Source: Arabidopsis thaliana
Lineage: Eukaryota; Streptophyta; Magnoliopsida; Brassicales; Brassicaceae
NCBI RefSeq assembly: GCF_000001735.4
Contig: NC_003070.9
Coordinates: 868,001 to 932,000, forward strand
Direction of reading: 5' to 3'
Length of the DNA stretch: 64,000 nt
Positions 45,001 to 56,995 of the stretch are shown here, piece by piece (within the stretch, counting starts at the first letter, position 1; each line of letters starts with the position of its first letter). The notes under the pieces were generated by a model. That model was not told where the DNA came from, ran no database searches, and was given only the letters and a program-made list of their open reading frames with translations. Both the position numbers and the translations under genes were made by a program.

Positions 45001-46221
45001 TAAAATTAAAAACTACTGTTGAAAATACTTTTATTTTTTTGTTGAAAACAAAAACATTTTGTAATTTATTATTTTTAAAAAATGAACGAATAATAGAAGA
45101 AATAACTTACATGGAATCGTGTTAAAAAAAAAAAAATAATAATAATAATAATAATAATAACTTACATGGAATAAGTGTTGAATTGTTGATGAACAGTGTT
45201 TGTCCACAAATCTAGTAGGCGATAACTTTCAATAGGCTGAAATTGAATAAAACGAAGAAAGGAGTGAATATTTGGTTTAGGGCTAAATTTAGAGACAGTA
45301 GACAAAAAAAAAAAAAGAGAAAAGCATAGAGGATTTTGGAAATTACTTACCGTTACAGGTCAAGAAAGAGAGGACTATGACTTTATGAGATTGGTGTTAC
45401 TGCATCATCCCTAGCCCTAATGGAATTGGACAAGGAAGAACGGTGATTGTAAACGACGATTGGGCCTTGTTCTCTCCGGCGATGACTGGAATCAAACGCC
45501 GACGACGTTTATTGTTCTAAATCTTCTTAAACTTCAAACCATCAAAGATAAACATAATCCAAAACAAACCCTATTAAAGATTAAACAGAACAACGAAACT
45601 CACAATTAAAAGCAAAAGAGATTCACACCAAAATAGTTTCAGATAACACGTACCGACTGAGTCAAAATCCAATCGATCCATAGATCCTCCGAAGAAAAAT
45701 AGAAATGAAAGATGGTTTCTTTTGTTTTCGTTTTGCAGAAGAAGAAGAAGAAGAAGATGAATGAAGAATTAGTTATTTTACAAGGAAGAAGAGTATTTAT
45801 AAGCAAACGTTGTTCAATAGAAAAAAGGAAATTTCTATTGTTTCCTTTTTGTTTTCGACTAGGTTAAGAAAAAGGAAATTTTAATTAGGCTGCAAAAAAA
45901 GAAAAGGAAATTTCCTCACAACGGTCATATTTGTATCTTACTGCGTAACAACAATTTATCAAGACAAATTATTTGAGGTTTCTTATTTTTGAAACAGAGA
46001 ATTTGGCCTTGAAAGCGAGAGGAGCAAAGTCGGGATCATGCATGTGAGCTCTTTGCAACAGCCAACGGTCATATTTGTCTCTGTACCAATTTTTGTGGTT
46101 ACTTAGTAAAACCACAATTACAAACTCGTGAGATACAAAAACTGTTAAAAACAAACAGAACACTAACCATCCATCATCCATGATACAAAACAGAGCAGAA
46201 TAGAACAGAACAGAGCATTCT
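45001..46221. other. Spacer with microsatellite, repeat block and leader-like signals
   Basis: Contains an (AAT)n tract at about 45136-45162. At 45466-45540 lies the block shared with 22276-22350. On the minus strand there is a TATAAATAC near 45792-45800, a CT-rich leader, and ATG 45681 with nine codons to a donor-like GTCG/GTACGTG. Another strong donor, AACG/GTAAGT, lies near 45352. These suggest a spliced transcript, but I cannot assemble a convincing product. Confidence 0.4.
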
Positions 46222-48222
46222 TTAACCATCCATGTTGTTGCTGCCTTCGCTAACAACCAAAAGCATCAAGAAATAAGGAAAGTAGAAGATATGTCTGAGA
46301 AAGCCATGTCTTGTAGACGAGAAAGCGTAAGGAATGATAAGTAGCATCAGGAATACCAAGAAGGCTGAATCTATGGCTAATACAAGATGGGAAAGCCATG
46401 GGAGATCGCTCACCACAAGAGTAAGTCCAGCCACAGATGCCATCATCATTGATACAACAGCTGTTAACAGAAGTGGTAAAGCTAGTCGAAAAGCTTTCTT
46501 TGTCAGAAGTGCATCACCCAGTTGTGCCCATATTAGAGCCATTACAGTTACCACAGAAGTGCACATTGCAATGTTGTTCAACAACAGAAATACCTTAAAA
46601 TTCAACTTATTGACCAATGCAGCCATGCCTAAATGTGGAGCAGAACTCATGTAACCACCGGGTAATGTCAAACCTGCAGCGAAGGTCACGGTTGCTACGA
46701 GTGTTGCAGTCACCATAAGAGTATTGACACTATCCTTGTATCTTTCTGGACTTTGTTTGCTACTCTGTGACACAGTCAAGGGAATCAGGTTTGGGCCATG
46801 TGGTGCTCCAGCAGATACCAAAGCCATCCAAATCAATCTCTGTAAACCAATAAAAAAAGTTACATGAGACTTTATCATTAACTACATGAATCTTCAAATT
46901 TGACATACCTTGTAAAGTACGTAAGCGTTATTGTCCTTCATCGTCTCAGCAATATCTAAAGCTGTAAAGCCTTCATTGTTGAGTGCTCTGAGGTTAATCC
47001 CATCGTTCCATGTAAGCATATTCACAACTATCGGGTATCTGTGTTTAGTGGCTAGGTGTAACGGTGTATTCCCATTGATATCTTGTTCATTCATCATTCT
47101 TTTCCCTTCATCAAGTTTTAAAAGATACTTGACAACTTTCGACTTACCAGCTATGGCAGCAACGTGAAAGATATTCTGACATTGATTGTTAAGTAGCTCT
47201 CTTGAGTCAGGACAGTGTTTAAGAAACTCCTTAATGATTCTGACATGTCCTTCCTTTGCCGCCATATGAATAGGAGTGAAGCCATCATCATCAGCGACAT
47301 AACAAAGGCTTGAAGCTGCTTTGTCAAACTCTGCTAGTATATAGCGAATTCCCTCATAACATCCCATTGATGCTCCATAGGAAAGACATGTCCTTCCTTC
47401 TTCGTTGCGTAATTCAATAAGTCCTGGATCTTGTCTAAGAACAATACCTAGGATATCTGTCAAAGCAATGACCAAGAAATAATTAAAACATATAAAGAAC
47501 ACTTGGCGTACAAGGTTGAACAAACATAGAAACAAACCTCTTCTATTGGCCTTCATTGCTGCATGTATAACAGATTTTCCACTGAACATCGAAGCTAGTA
47601 TAGATGGGGAAGATGAAGATTCAAGCATTTTAAGCACGAGCTCGTGATATCCAGCTTCTACAGCCATGTATAATGGAGATGCTTCATCATTGTTCTTATC
47701 AAATGATACATCATGCTTCACACTTACTAGGCAGAAAGCCACCTCTACATGTTTTCCTTTCAACGCGGCATGTAGTGCAGTATCTCCGTTCTTGCTTTTA
47801 GCGGCAATAAACGCATCATAGGAAGAAGACTCTGTAATGAATCGAACAAGAATCTCAACAATATTGAGACTGCCTGCTCTGGCTGCAACATGAAGAGTTG
47901 TCTCACCCATCAGATTCACATTTTGTAGAAGATTTGGGAATGTAGAGATTATAAACTCCACTATATGGACATGACCCAAAGCAGCAGCAATATGAAGTAT
48001 TGAATTCCCTTGATTGTCTACGAGTCGTTGAGTGACCTTTACGTCATCGTTTATCCTTTTCAGGAGGGAGACTTTGTCACCTGCTCTTACAGCACACAAA
48101 ATCGCTGGATTCATAATCTCAGATTCATCCTTGTCTTTGAAAATAGTCCACTGATCTGGATCTGAAAGGGAGCCAGATGTGGACGAGGAGCTTACTGTTT
48201 CAGATTTACTGTCACACTTCAT
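46222..48222 (-). CDS. Ankyrin-repeat membrane protein with PGG domain
   Basis: Plant ankyrin-transmembrane family (related to ACD6/ITN1), recognised as AT1G03670. CDS is complement join(46222..46839, 46909..47456, 47538..48222), 616 aa. ATG 48222 (MKCDSKSETV) is the first in-frame ATG; the frame is open a little further upstream. Ankyrin repeats run from about residue 40 to 390, with clear GNSILHIAAALGHVHIVEFI, GETTLHVAARAGSLNIVEIL, GFTPIHMAAKEGHVRIIKEF and GNTPLHLATKHRYPIVVNML. The PGG domain follows (LVATVTFAAGLTLPGGY, about residue 460), then four hydrophobic spans. Family members act at membranes in defence or salt responses; the role here is not shown. The last exon has a partial relative about 2.5 kb downstream. 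Confidence 0.95.
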
Positions 48223-48989
48223 ACTCTTGTTCAGTGCTACTTTCACTTTAAAATCTCCTGATCAAAAAGAATAAGTAAGATTTGATAATCCTAAAACTTC
48301 AGGAATATTAGACGACATAAACATCCACCTAAATAACTTTAAATTAATGCAGCATAAGAAAAAGTGAGAATTACTTGAAGCAGAGAGACAGATTCGAACA
48401 GAGAGAGAATCTATGCGCAGTACTGGGTAGATTGAATTACTTCTTAGGTTATGTAGAGATATAAATGTGAGAGATATATTCTCTTGATGACGTGAAGAGG
48501 ATTAGCGTCGCTTTTATTCTAGTTCTAAACAACATCCGTAAGGTTCAAAAGATCAAACTTTTATCATCACAAGGTTTTGTAAGTTTGTGTGTAATGCTTT
48601 GACCTTGTCTCAGTTACGCAATGTTATTCAATGTTTTCGGTAATCCGACATTAGAACAGTATCCTTAAGGTTCTTCTAAAGATCAGACCTTTTTGTCATC
48701 ACAAAGTTTTGTAAGTTTGTGCGTGTAAATGCTCTGACCTTATCTCAGTTTTGCAATTGTATTCAATGTTGTTAGTTAGAGATTAGAATTTTAGCCCCTA
48801 CGACCAGGCCTCTTCAAAGTTCTAACCGTGTAAATTGGTAACAATAATAAAATGTTTTCGTAGACTTCAAATTCTGAAAACCTGAGACATCATATTATCA
48901 TACAAGTCTAGATGAACAGTGATGAGTAGATAGGTAAAAGGTAGAGAGTCGAGAGATACAGAGAAAAGAGAACAGTGACTAGTAGTTCA
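48223..48989. other. Spacer between ankyrin gene and TRX m1
   Basis: Non-coding. Two related segments, about 48543-48640 and 48665-48760, share AGATCAAACTTTTATCATCACAAGGTTTTGTAAGTTTGTG-type sequence followed by TGCTTTGACCTTGTCTCAGTT and CAATGTT. They form a diverged tandem duplication of about 122 bp. Confidence 0.55.
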
Positions 48990-49865
48990 TTACAAGAATT
49001 TGTTGATGCTGGTTGCTAAAGTGTCTTTAGAGACAGCACCGATGATTGTATCCTTCTTCTCACCATTGACAAAGATCATGATAGTTGGGATGCTTCTAAC
49101 ACCATACTGGCCAGGGGTTGCAGGAGACTCATCAGTGTTAAGTTTGTAGAACTTGAACTGGCCGGCGTACTTTTGCGCGAGTTCGTTGACAATGGGATCA
49201 ATCATTTTGCAGGGTCCACACCATGGTGCCCAAAAGTCGACAAACACAGGCTCATCAGCCTTGAGAACTAGAGAGTCCCATGTTGAATCGTTGACCACTG
49301 GAACTGCATGGATCATATAGCAAAAAAAAACCAAGATTAATGACTCACCATGAGTGTAGAATTATGAATGAAGGGATAACAAATCCAACAAACAAGCATC
49401 TTGAGTTTCTATAGATAGATACTTAGAGATCCTAATACATATGTGCATAAATAACATGACAAAGAGGTTCAAATCCGAAGAAACCTTTTTCTAGTTGTCT
49501 TCCAATTTCACTACTTGAACATGGAAGTCATTTCATAGACACTAAGAGAGAGCCCCATTAGAGTTAACCCATAAGAATTCCCAGAAACAAAACGCATAAT
49601 CGAGAAATAGCATTGATTTACAAAGACGAGAGAACATACTTCCTGTAGCAGTGTCCTGAGCTTCACAGATAACGCCTCGTCGTAATCGGGAAACCCTAGA
49701 ATTCTTCGAGAGTGAAGATAGAGAAACGCGAGTCCTCAATCCGCTCGATTCCGGCAACACAGAGAACATCTGTCGAGTAGAGAAGGAACCCGTCGGCGAG
49801 GAAGCGATTCTCATCTCTGACCGGATAGAAATCGGCGGACGGGAAGTACACGTGTAAGCAGCCAT
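48990..49865 (-). CDS. TRXM1: Thioredoxin m1, chloroplast
   Basis: Stromal thioredoxin reduced by ferredoxin-thioredoxin reductase; regulates Calvin-cycle and related enzymes by dithiol exchange. Recognised as AT1G03680 (ATHM1). CDS is complement join(48990..49303, 49640..49865), 179 aa, one GT-AG intron. Residues 1 to about 70 form a Ser/Arg-rich transit peptide. The active site WCGPC is near residues 100-104 in the usual context [14 protein letters not shown]. The cis-proline loop [12 protein letters not shown] and the C-terminal helix are present. The frame runs into the intron at the 5' end of exon 2, giving a false longer start. It is divergent from the DTW gene, 442 bases between start codons. 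Confidence 0.97.
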
Positions 49866-50113
49866 TGTTGTGTAGCGAGAGAAGAGATAGAGAGAAGCAA
49901 TCTACACACACGATAGATTCGATTTCTTCTTGAGTCCCAAATGTAATAATATCCAAACGAAGAAGATAACAAAAACAAAACCCACGAAAATGAGAGATAG
50001 GAGAAGATTAAGAGGAGTGACTGATTTTTTAGGAATCCTTTTTTCTTTAGAGCTACTATTGTTTAATTTTATCCGATTAAATAAATTCCCTATTATTCAA
50101 GCTCTAAGACTAT

Positions 50114-50244
50114 TGGGCCGCAGTTTCATTAAAGCCCATTAATATTTCTCGTTTTCGGAAAAACAAAAAATTATCGAACCAATTAACTTGAAGTGTATCA
50201 ATCAAGGTTAAAGCTCACTGGGCCTTAGTTTCATTAAAGCCCAA
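50114..50244. promoter_or_regulatory. Duplicated site-II block in a divergent promoter
   Basis: The 442-bp interval between TRX m1 (-) and the DTW gene (+) has two copies of a block. Copy one has TGGGCC (50114-50119), a shared GTTTCATTAAAGCCCA string and GCCCAT (50134-50139). Copy two has TGGGCC (50219-50224), the same string and GCCCAA (50239-50244). TGGGCC/T site-II elements are known TCP-protein targets in housekeeping and organelle gene promoters. The opposed copies could serve both genes. Confidence 0.6.
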
Positions 50245-50307
50245 TAGTATTCACTTACCCCGTAAAATTAAATTATTATTCCTCGAGAAGCCCAAACAGT
50301 AAAAACG

Positions 50308-52306
50308 ATGCGTTGTATCGCTGGAGCATCCGTAGCCGATTTCTCTCCGTCGCTACTGTTTCACCGCCGTAATCTCGTAGCTGTTGGCCAGAGATTGCTT
50401 ATGACTTCCTCGATTTTGCGTTCTCATACGAGGGAATTCGACGTTTGCGATGAAGGAATCATCTCGGTAGAGGAGTGGCGGAAATGGGGTCCGGTGTCTC
50501 CATTTCCATCCGCGGTCAAACAGATTGTGGATGATTTGAAAGTTCTGGAGTGCAAATTGGATTCTCCGATAGATTTTGGTGGTAATGGTGGCAAGTTACA
50601 GGTAAATGCCGATGACTATCATGATAATGAAACCTCGTTGCTTGTTTCCTTTCAATCGTTTTATGCTTGGATTGTTTAGTGCTTTCTATTGGATAACTAT
50701 GAATCTGGTTTTGTAATTTTTGTGTTCAAACTAGTAACCTAAGTTAGATATTTGAGCTATGGTTACGTATGTGGTGCTATGTGCCAGTGGTTTCTGACTT
50801 GATGTTTTGAGCTCTTAAATGTTATAGTGAGGTTATAATACTTCTACTTGTGTGACAACTATCACAGGGACCGTTTGGTGCATACGAAGATAAGAAGCAT
50901 AGGGCTACATATGAAGCATTAGATGACCCGGAGAAAAAGTTTCGTTTTTTTTCTGCTCGACAGGTTGCTTGTCGGCTGCTTGGGAGCAGGGGTTATTTAT
51001 GCCAGAAGGTACTTCATTTACTCTTCTTGAATTGTTGTATTTTGCCATGAATAAACAACTCAATACCTAAAGATGAAACATTTCTGAATATGCAGTGTTG
51101 GCTTGCTATGGAGGATTGCATGTGTTCATATGTTAAGCCATGTGGTTTATGGAAACGGATACGTTTTTGGCTGTATATGCATCCTAGGGTTAGTATTGTA
51201 CCCACTAGTTTTAGCTATTCCAATCGCCAATTCCTATGTATTGATATGCTGTTTAGCTGTTGGCAGGATTTTCTACGCCAGAACAACACAGGGAAGCTGT
51301 TGTGGCAGATATTTGGCGTCCAATCAGCTACACTCTGCGTCTTTGGAATAGCTGAAGACGAAGAGATCATGTGGAATGAATTCAAGCGTGCAGGTTGTTG
51401 ATTCTTCTAAGTCTTAGTGTAGATGCATTTGTTTAATCTTACATAGATGTCACTCCATGATTTTGCTAAAAATCTTGTCTTTTTGTTCTGATGGATGCTC
51501 AGGAAAAAGCCAAGTCCGTTGCCTCTATCCCAACCACAACTCGGAAGTAACTTTCTCGGTTAAAGACGCTTTTGGTAGTTCGGCTTCAGAGAATCATGTA
51601 TCATCCACGGTAAAGATTGCAATGTTTTGACTATGGACTCTCTGTTCTTCTATCGTTACTTATTTCAAACAGAAAAATATTAGATAAGGTTGTGGAAGGA
51701 TATAGAGTGAAACTCTACACTTTCTATATTTCCCAGACAGATGAGGATAAAACTCTGCATTTCATTTTGCTTGATGGCACGTGGAACAATTCTGCTGCAA
51801 TGCTCAAGCGTTTAAAGGTACAGGCTGATCATATCTCACATGGATTTCATCTTTTCCCCCTTTCTCTAAAGAACTACACGAAAATATGCTTAAACTCTAA
51901 ACTCATCTGTAGGATCATGCAAAGTCAGTATGGGGAGACGAAGATCTTCCTTGTATATCTCTTGCAACCGGTGCATCCGCAATGCACAAACTCCGGTAAA
52001 AATAGTCTTTATTTCTCATGTTCCTGGTCCAGTCTCTGTCTGCCAAAATAGTGCCCTTCCTTCCTCATTTGATCTCTGACGTACAGGCCACAACCATCAT
52101 GGGACCGGACCTGCACGGCTGCAGCAGCAATTGGACTCCTATCTGAGCTTAGCCTTCTCCCACAGTTAAGCAGCTACGAGTTAGACAAACAAGCTGATGC
52201 AGTCGAGGAAGCTTTGGTCATACTACTGGACTCACTAACAGGTCGCCGCTTAAGAATGGGCAGGTCAATAACTCGTAAAGGCAGAAACACCATCAGCATG
52301 TGCTAA
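50308..52306 (+). CDS. DTW-domain protein (tRNA acp3U synthase-like)
   Basis: Recognised as AT1G03687. DTW proteins (bacterial TapT, human DTWD1/2) transfer the aminocarboxypropyl group of SAM to uridine in tRNA, making acp3U. CDS is join(50308..50601, 50868..51008, 51096..51188, 51267..51393, 51503..51609, 51737..51817, 51913..51995, 52087..52306), 381 aa, with GT-AG borders and phases that all agree. Cys residues near 146-155 (CWLAMEDCMC) fit the metal-binding cluster at the front of the domain. The signature D-x-T-W is in HFILLDGTWNN at about residues 263-273, and the SLLPQL-type tail follows. The N-terminus could target an organelle (basic, few acids up to residue 40). The substrate position is inferred from homologues. 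Confidence 0.9.
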
Positions 52307-53037
52307 CAACAGAACCAGTTGGGATTCTATTGTCACAACTCACAACTATGTAATGAACGCATCATCAATGAGGATCAACGGAAGCAAAGAGGTAGCTGAG
52401 ATTTGATAACATCAGAAACAAAGATCAGGTCTTGGGTCAAGTGAGTTCTAAAATTGTTGATGCAAACACCTAAATTTTTGTAACCTTTTTGAGCCAGTTT
52501 CTGTAGCCCCACATGTTTAAAGACTACAAACTCAATATTATTTCTTCTTCTTTTAAAACGAGCAAAGCTAATCATTAATACATTAACTACAGACTAAACC
52601 CAGAGGTTACACACCGTACACCTAAGTTAGGACAACGCTTCAAAACAGATTTTTTGTTCATTTTATTATGTCATCAAATTAGGAATTATCTCTTTAACAA
52701 ATGAAATTTGAGTAATACCGACATATTATTAATCTATAATAATTAAAGAATATTAGCTTGAAAAACGTCTATGGTTTTACTAAAAATTTAGTTTTCATTA
52801 TTCTTTGGCTTTTTTAATATCTTGAAACAAAAAGATAAATATTGCATGACCGGTGGAGACAGTTGAAGAAAACCCAACCAACCCATCCAACACTTGAATA
52901 ACATATTCATTTTACTTTGGTTTATATTTCGTGATTTTGTTTTCTTAATTATCTCTCTCTCTCTCTCCCTCTCCTTTTCTCTTCCATAGTTAAATTCTAC
53001 AGTTTTAAACTCTTTGGAGATCCAAGAAACTAAACTG
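52307..53037. other. Spacer between DTW and CASP-like genes
   Basis: Non-coding, AT-rich. A CT-rich leader tract at 52951-52982 (TCTCTCTCTCTCTCCCTCTCC) precedes the CASP-like start codon. Confidence 0.5.
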
Positions 53038-53844
53038 ATGGTGAAGTTAACGCAGAGATTGGGTGGGTTGGTACTGCGATTTGCGGCATTTTGTGCCGCG
53101 TTAGGAGCGGTTATCGCAATGATCACCAGCCGTGAAAGATCTTCCTTCTTTGTCATCTCCCTAGTGGCTAAGTATAGCGATTTGGCTGCGTTTAAGTGAG
53201 AATTTTTCTTTTCTTTCTATTTGACGTGTTTTATTAGAGTATTTAGAGAAGTGTATATGTATTCTAATGATATGTTATTGCATTCGCATGTGTGGCAGGT
53301 ACTTTGTGATCGCAAATGCGATTGTGACCGTTTATAGCTTTCTCGTTCTGTTTCTTCCAAAGGAGAGTTTATTATGGAAGTTCGTAGTTGTGTTGGACCT
53401 GGTAATTAATTATATTACCTCTTTAATTACATTCAACTTCTTTCTATCTTGACAGTTCAAAAATATATATATATATATATATAACAATTTAGATATAAAC
53501 ATTCCAGGAAATTACAAAATTGATTTGAATCATGATACTTCTAAATTTGTCTATATTTTGAATATGTGTTTAATCATTATGTATTTGTAAATGCTAAATT
53601 AATCGTGAAGATGGTGACAATGCTGCTGACGTCAAGCTTATCAGCGGCAGTGGCAGTGGCCCAAGTGGGAAAAAGAGGAAACGCAAACGCAGGATGGTTG
53701 CCAATATGCGGTCAAGTTCCGAGATTTTGCGATCAGATAACCGGAGCTCTAATCGCCGGTTTAGTTGCATTGGTTCTCTACGTTTTCTTGCTCATCTTCT
53801 CTATCCACCATGTTGTTGATCCTTTTCTTCTTCGAAAATCATGA
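53038..53844 (+). CDS. CASPL1C2: CASP-like membrane protein (UPF0497)
   Basis: Four-span plasma-membrane protein of the CASP-like family, relatives of the CASPs that build Casparian-strip membrane domains. Recognised as AT1G03700. CDS is join(53038..53195, 53299..53401, 53611..53844), 164 aa, phases agree. Membrane spans lie at about residues 10-30 ([18 protein letters not shown]), 53-73 ([19 protein letters not shown]), 82-105 and 132-155 ([20 protein letters not shown]). The conserved Arg in the first span and Asp in the third (FVVVLDL) are present. The loop [19 protein letters not shown] carries the conserved Trp and paired Cys. The function of this member is unknown. Confidence 0.95.
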
Positions 53845-53930
53845 ATCAAAGTAATATAAAATTTAAGGCTAAATATTCATGGAACCACATGTGTTTTTGT
53901 GATTTTAGTGTTGTTCATTTAAAATTAAGT

Positions 53931-54073
53931 CACGTGTCATAATTTCATATGGTTAATCATATCATCATTAATTAATAAATAATACTATCTTTTCTATAGA
54001 TAAGATTATATTTAAAGTTATGTTACTAGATAAGATTAAACTGACAATATATTACATGAAATTATGACACGTG
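53931..54073. mobile_element. MITE-like element with 18-bp perfect inverted ends
   Basis: CACGTGTCATAATTTCAT at 53931-53948 is perfectly inverted at 54056-54073. The 107-bp interior is AT-rich and non-coding, with TAGATAAGATTA twice (near 53997 and 54028). I see no clear target-site duplication, so it could also be a chance palindrome or a transposon relic. The outer six bases at each end are a G-box core. Confidence 0.5.
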
Positions 54074-54319
54074 GATTTTTATTAGTGTAGTAGATAGATT
54101 GATCATATAAAATTATGTAATAATTTGTTTAATAAAATAAAAATTATGTATTTTTTTTTGTTTATGTATATATATGAGAAATGAACTTCAATACATTTTC
54201 AAAAAAAATTGTGTTGAAATATACCTTAGTCGTTTTATGAGGTTTTAACCTTGAGCAACTCGTTTTTCCGCATGTGTTTTTGAACAGGTTGAATATTATT
54301 AAGTGACAAAAATCTTTTT

Positions 54320-54386
54320 GTGGGCTCCATTACTTGATGATGATTGACCAGCTCACACTACATCACGTGATCAACATCTCTTACTC
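54320..54386. repeat. Segment related to 59260-59325
   Basis: Shares TCACGTGATCAACATCTC (54363-54380) exactly with 59301-59318. It also shares the flanking pattern GGGCTCCATTACT...GACCAGCTCACACT with GGGCCCCATTTACT...GACTCACACT in the same order and orientation. Confidence 0.6.
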
Positions 54387-55491
54387 AATTGATACTATAA
54401 TTCGAATAGAAAGTAATTCAGTTTTTTTTTTCCCTATAAATTCTAAGACATGCATGCTTGTACTAAAATCATTTAAAGATTTCGTAGTATATGCATAAAA
54501 TGATATTTTAATATATGCATGCCATACAACGAAAGTGTTTAGAAATTGAATGATTGTATTACTTGTAGTTTCAAAGATCCAACAAGAATGTGTAGATGCC
54601 CTATACAATACATAACATTAATTAGAAATGGATGATTTATTAGCCTTCAAAATCTAACCGTTACTTTTACATTCCACACTGACACACTGGTCTGGTTAAT
54701 AATTTCAAATTGCCATTCTTATTTTTACGGAAACTAAACAACAAAACAATAAAATGTAATGGCTGTCAAAAAAAATAAAAAAAATGATAAAATGTAATGT
54801 GTAATTGCGATTTTACGTAAAACGACAAAACAAAGCATTTTAATACACAAGCAATTGAATATATATATTTTTTCAATTTTTCTTATTTATATTTTTTTTT
54901 CTGTTTTCAAGTATTTAATTTATACTTAAATTTTGTTATTAAAAAAGTTATATCATCGTTGGTCAATTGGACATGATTTGAAAGTATTTTAAAATATGAT
55001 CACCACACAAAATTGAAGAATAACTTGAACTTTAACATAATGTCAATATACTTTCGATCACGTTGGAAGGATATCTACAAAATGAACTTGATATTTTTTT
55101 TGCTATGATCTATCGTTTTATCAGCTATGTTTGTGGGTTTAATTTCGATGTTGTTAACAGTGTCTAGTAGTACATATGCCATCTATAACTCGAAAAAGCT
55201 ACATCTAAGTGGATATGATAGCTTACAAAATCTAAATCGTAAACATGATCGCTAACCTCACAAGTGTTGTCGTTTTCCATCGCTCTGTTATAGTCATAGG
55301 TTGTTTTTTTATTTATTGGTACAAAATAGAATGTTAATTTACTTAGCCCAACAATTAAATTTTCTATTGATTTGGTGGGCCAACCAAATCTTTTTACTAA
55401 GGGTTAGCCAATCATTCATTCCACCACGAAACTTTTCTTCTTCTCAAACTAGTTTTTCAGAATTTCTAGGGTTTTTGAAATTGGGGAAAAA

Positions 55492-55982
55492 ATGGATCCC
55501 AAATCCAGTGATGTCGATACGGTTGAGCCCGAGGTGATGGACGCAGATCTCTCTTTGAAACGCAAGGCCGAAACGATTGAGCCGGCGGATTCCGATGAAG
55601 GATGCGAGGAAGAGGAGAGAAACAGTGAAAGCGATGACCAGGTTTGGGGTTTCGATAGTTTCGAAGGCTCAGACTACGAGTCGCCTGATGAGCCTCCTGA
55701 GGATGATGAGGAATTGGAGTTTCGTCGATACACGCGCTATTACCACGAGAGCAAGGTTTGTCGTAAAATTAGATCTGCTCTCCATCAATCTTGGTATAAA
55801 GCTTGAACCTTTGTGCGGTGGTTACAGGGTTTCAAAGTGGATAAGCTTCCTAAACATGTTTGTTACGGAATACGCCCTCTCGATCTGGATGCCCCCTTCT
55901 TCAAGCCAAACATGACGGGGCGTGACTACATGGAGATTATGGCCAATGTGGCTATTGACAAATACAACCAAGTAGAGGCTAG

Positions 55983-56014
<32 letters not shown>

Positions 56015-56287
56015 TTTTTAGTTTTTTTTTGTGTCATCATTATATCTTCCCGATAAGTAGAGGCTATATGAAACTTGTTTATTTTATTGTAGAATAAGAC
56101 GTTAAAGCTTGATCATATCGTGAGGGTGACGGTGCAATTGAGCTATGGATACAAAGCTTATATTACATTCATGGCTAAGGAATCTCCTCATGGAGAGCTT
56201 GTGGAGTATCAAGCTAAGGCTGAGCGCAAGGCATGGCAAAGAAACATTCACCCCATCTTTTGCAGACCAGCTCGCTCTGGTGCTTGA
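55492..56287 (+). CDS. Cystatin-related protein (cystatin/monellin fold)
   Basis: Member of an expanded Arabidopsis family of cystatin-like proteins, recognised as AT1G03710. CDS is join(55492..55755, 55828..55971, 56093..56287), 200 aa. The first ~90 residues are acidic and disordered (SDEGCEEEERNSESDDQ, PDEPPEDDEELEF). The cystatin-like domain starts near KLPKHVCYGIRPLDLDAP and includes ANVAIDKYNQ, LDHIVRVTVQLSYGYKAYIT and QAKAERKAWQRNIHPIFC. The protease-binding QxVxG loop of true phytocystatins is not visible, so inhibition is doubtful. The second intron contains an (ACT)n microsatellite (55982-56013). An extra exon near 56469 may exist in the 3' UTR. It is convergent with the papain-like gene. 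Confidence 0.8.
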
Positions 56288-56995
56288 TTTTTTCTTCCTA
56301 ATTAATTGGATGGTATGTAATGGTTGACACAGATTATTATATTCACTCTTTTCTTGAAATATCCTTATTAGAGGCTTTAATCTTTGTGTTTATTAGTATC
56401 ATCTGATTCTTATAATCTATATTCGATACAGTTCCTCGAATGATATGTGTTCTCTTTTTCTAATTGCAGGGTTGATGGTGTCCTTGGGCGTTCCCAATGC
56501 CCAGACCAGGAAGACTAAGTAGTTACCGATTTTATCTCTTTTTCAATGCCCTATGTACTCAAGCTTTTATGATCAGAACTCGATTTATGTTGTTTGTAGT
56601 GGGGGTTGGGTTAAATTATTTTAAAAGGAGTTAGACCTTCTATGGCAATTCATACTCCGTTTCAGATCCCACTATTGTATCCAAGTTGTTGGTTAATTGC
56701 TAATCTCATCAATTTCTTCACTTATAGTTAGGTGGATGTAGGAGATTTTTATAATCAATAAGCTGTGACATAATCGGGGGAAAAAAATTAAAATGATTTA
56801 AGCAAAATAAAACGAGAATTTTAATGAACAAGGCTCAAAATGCCAGAAGAAATGAGTTTTTAGTGAACAAGGCTTAAAATGCCAAAAGAAGTGCGTTTAA
56901 AATGAAAATACTTGGTTCCCATTACCAGTAACAGTTAGGGAAGAAGACAAAAACAAAAAAGAACCGAATCTCTCAAGTAACCAGGTCTGCTTAAG
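56288..56995. other. Convergent spacer
   Basis: Non-coding 3' regions of both genes. Near 56818-56900 a short segment, AATGAACAAGGCTCAAAATG CCAGAAGAAATG, is repeated as GTGAACAAGGCTTAAAATGC CAAAAGAAGTG, about 44 bp apart. Confidence 0.5.

Larger units (their letters stand above)
53845..55491. other. Spacer with inverted repeat and AT-rich DNA
   Basis: 1.6 kb with no supported gene. It contains the 18-bp inverted repeat at 53931-54073 and a segment at 54320-54386 related to 59260-59325, both listed separately. The last 50 bases are the leader of the cystatin-related gene. Confidence 0.5.

Noticed and set aside
49696-49956. 86-codon frame overlapping TRX m1 exon 1
   Set aside because: Out-of-frame shadow of the transit-peptide exon; the true frame gives the exact thioredoxin m1 length.
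52788-53156. 122-codon minus-strand frame overlapping the CASP-like gene
   Set aside because: Antisense to the CASP-like first exon and its CT-rich leader; it contains an Arg-Glu run that is simply the reversed CT repeat.
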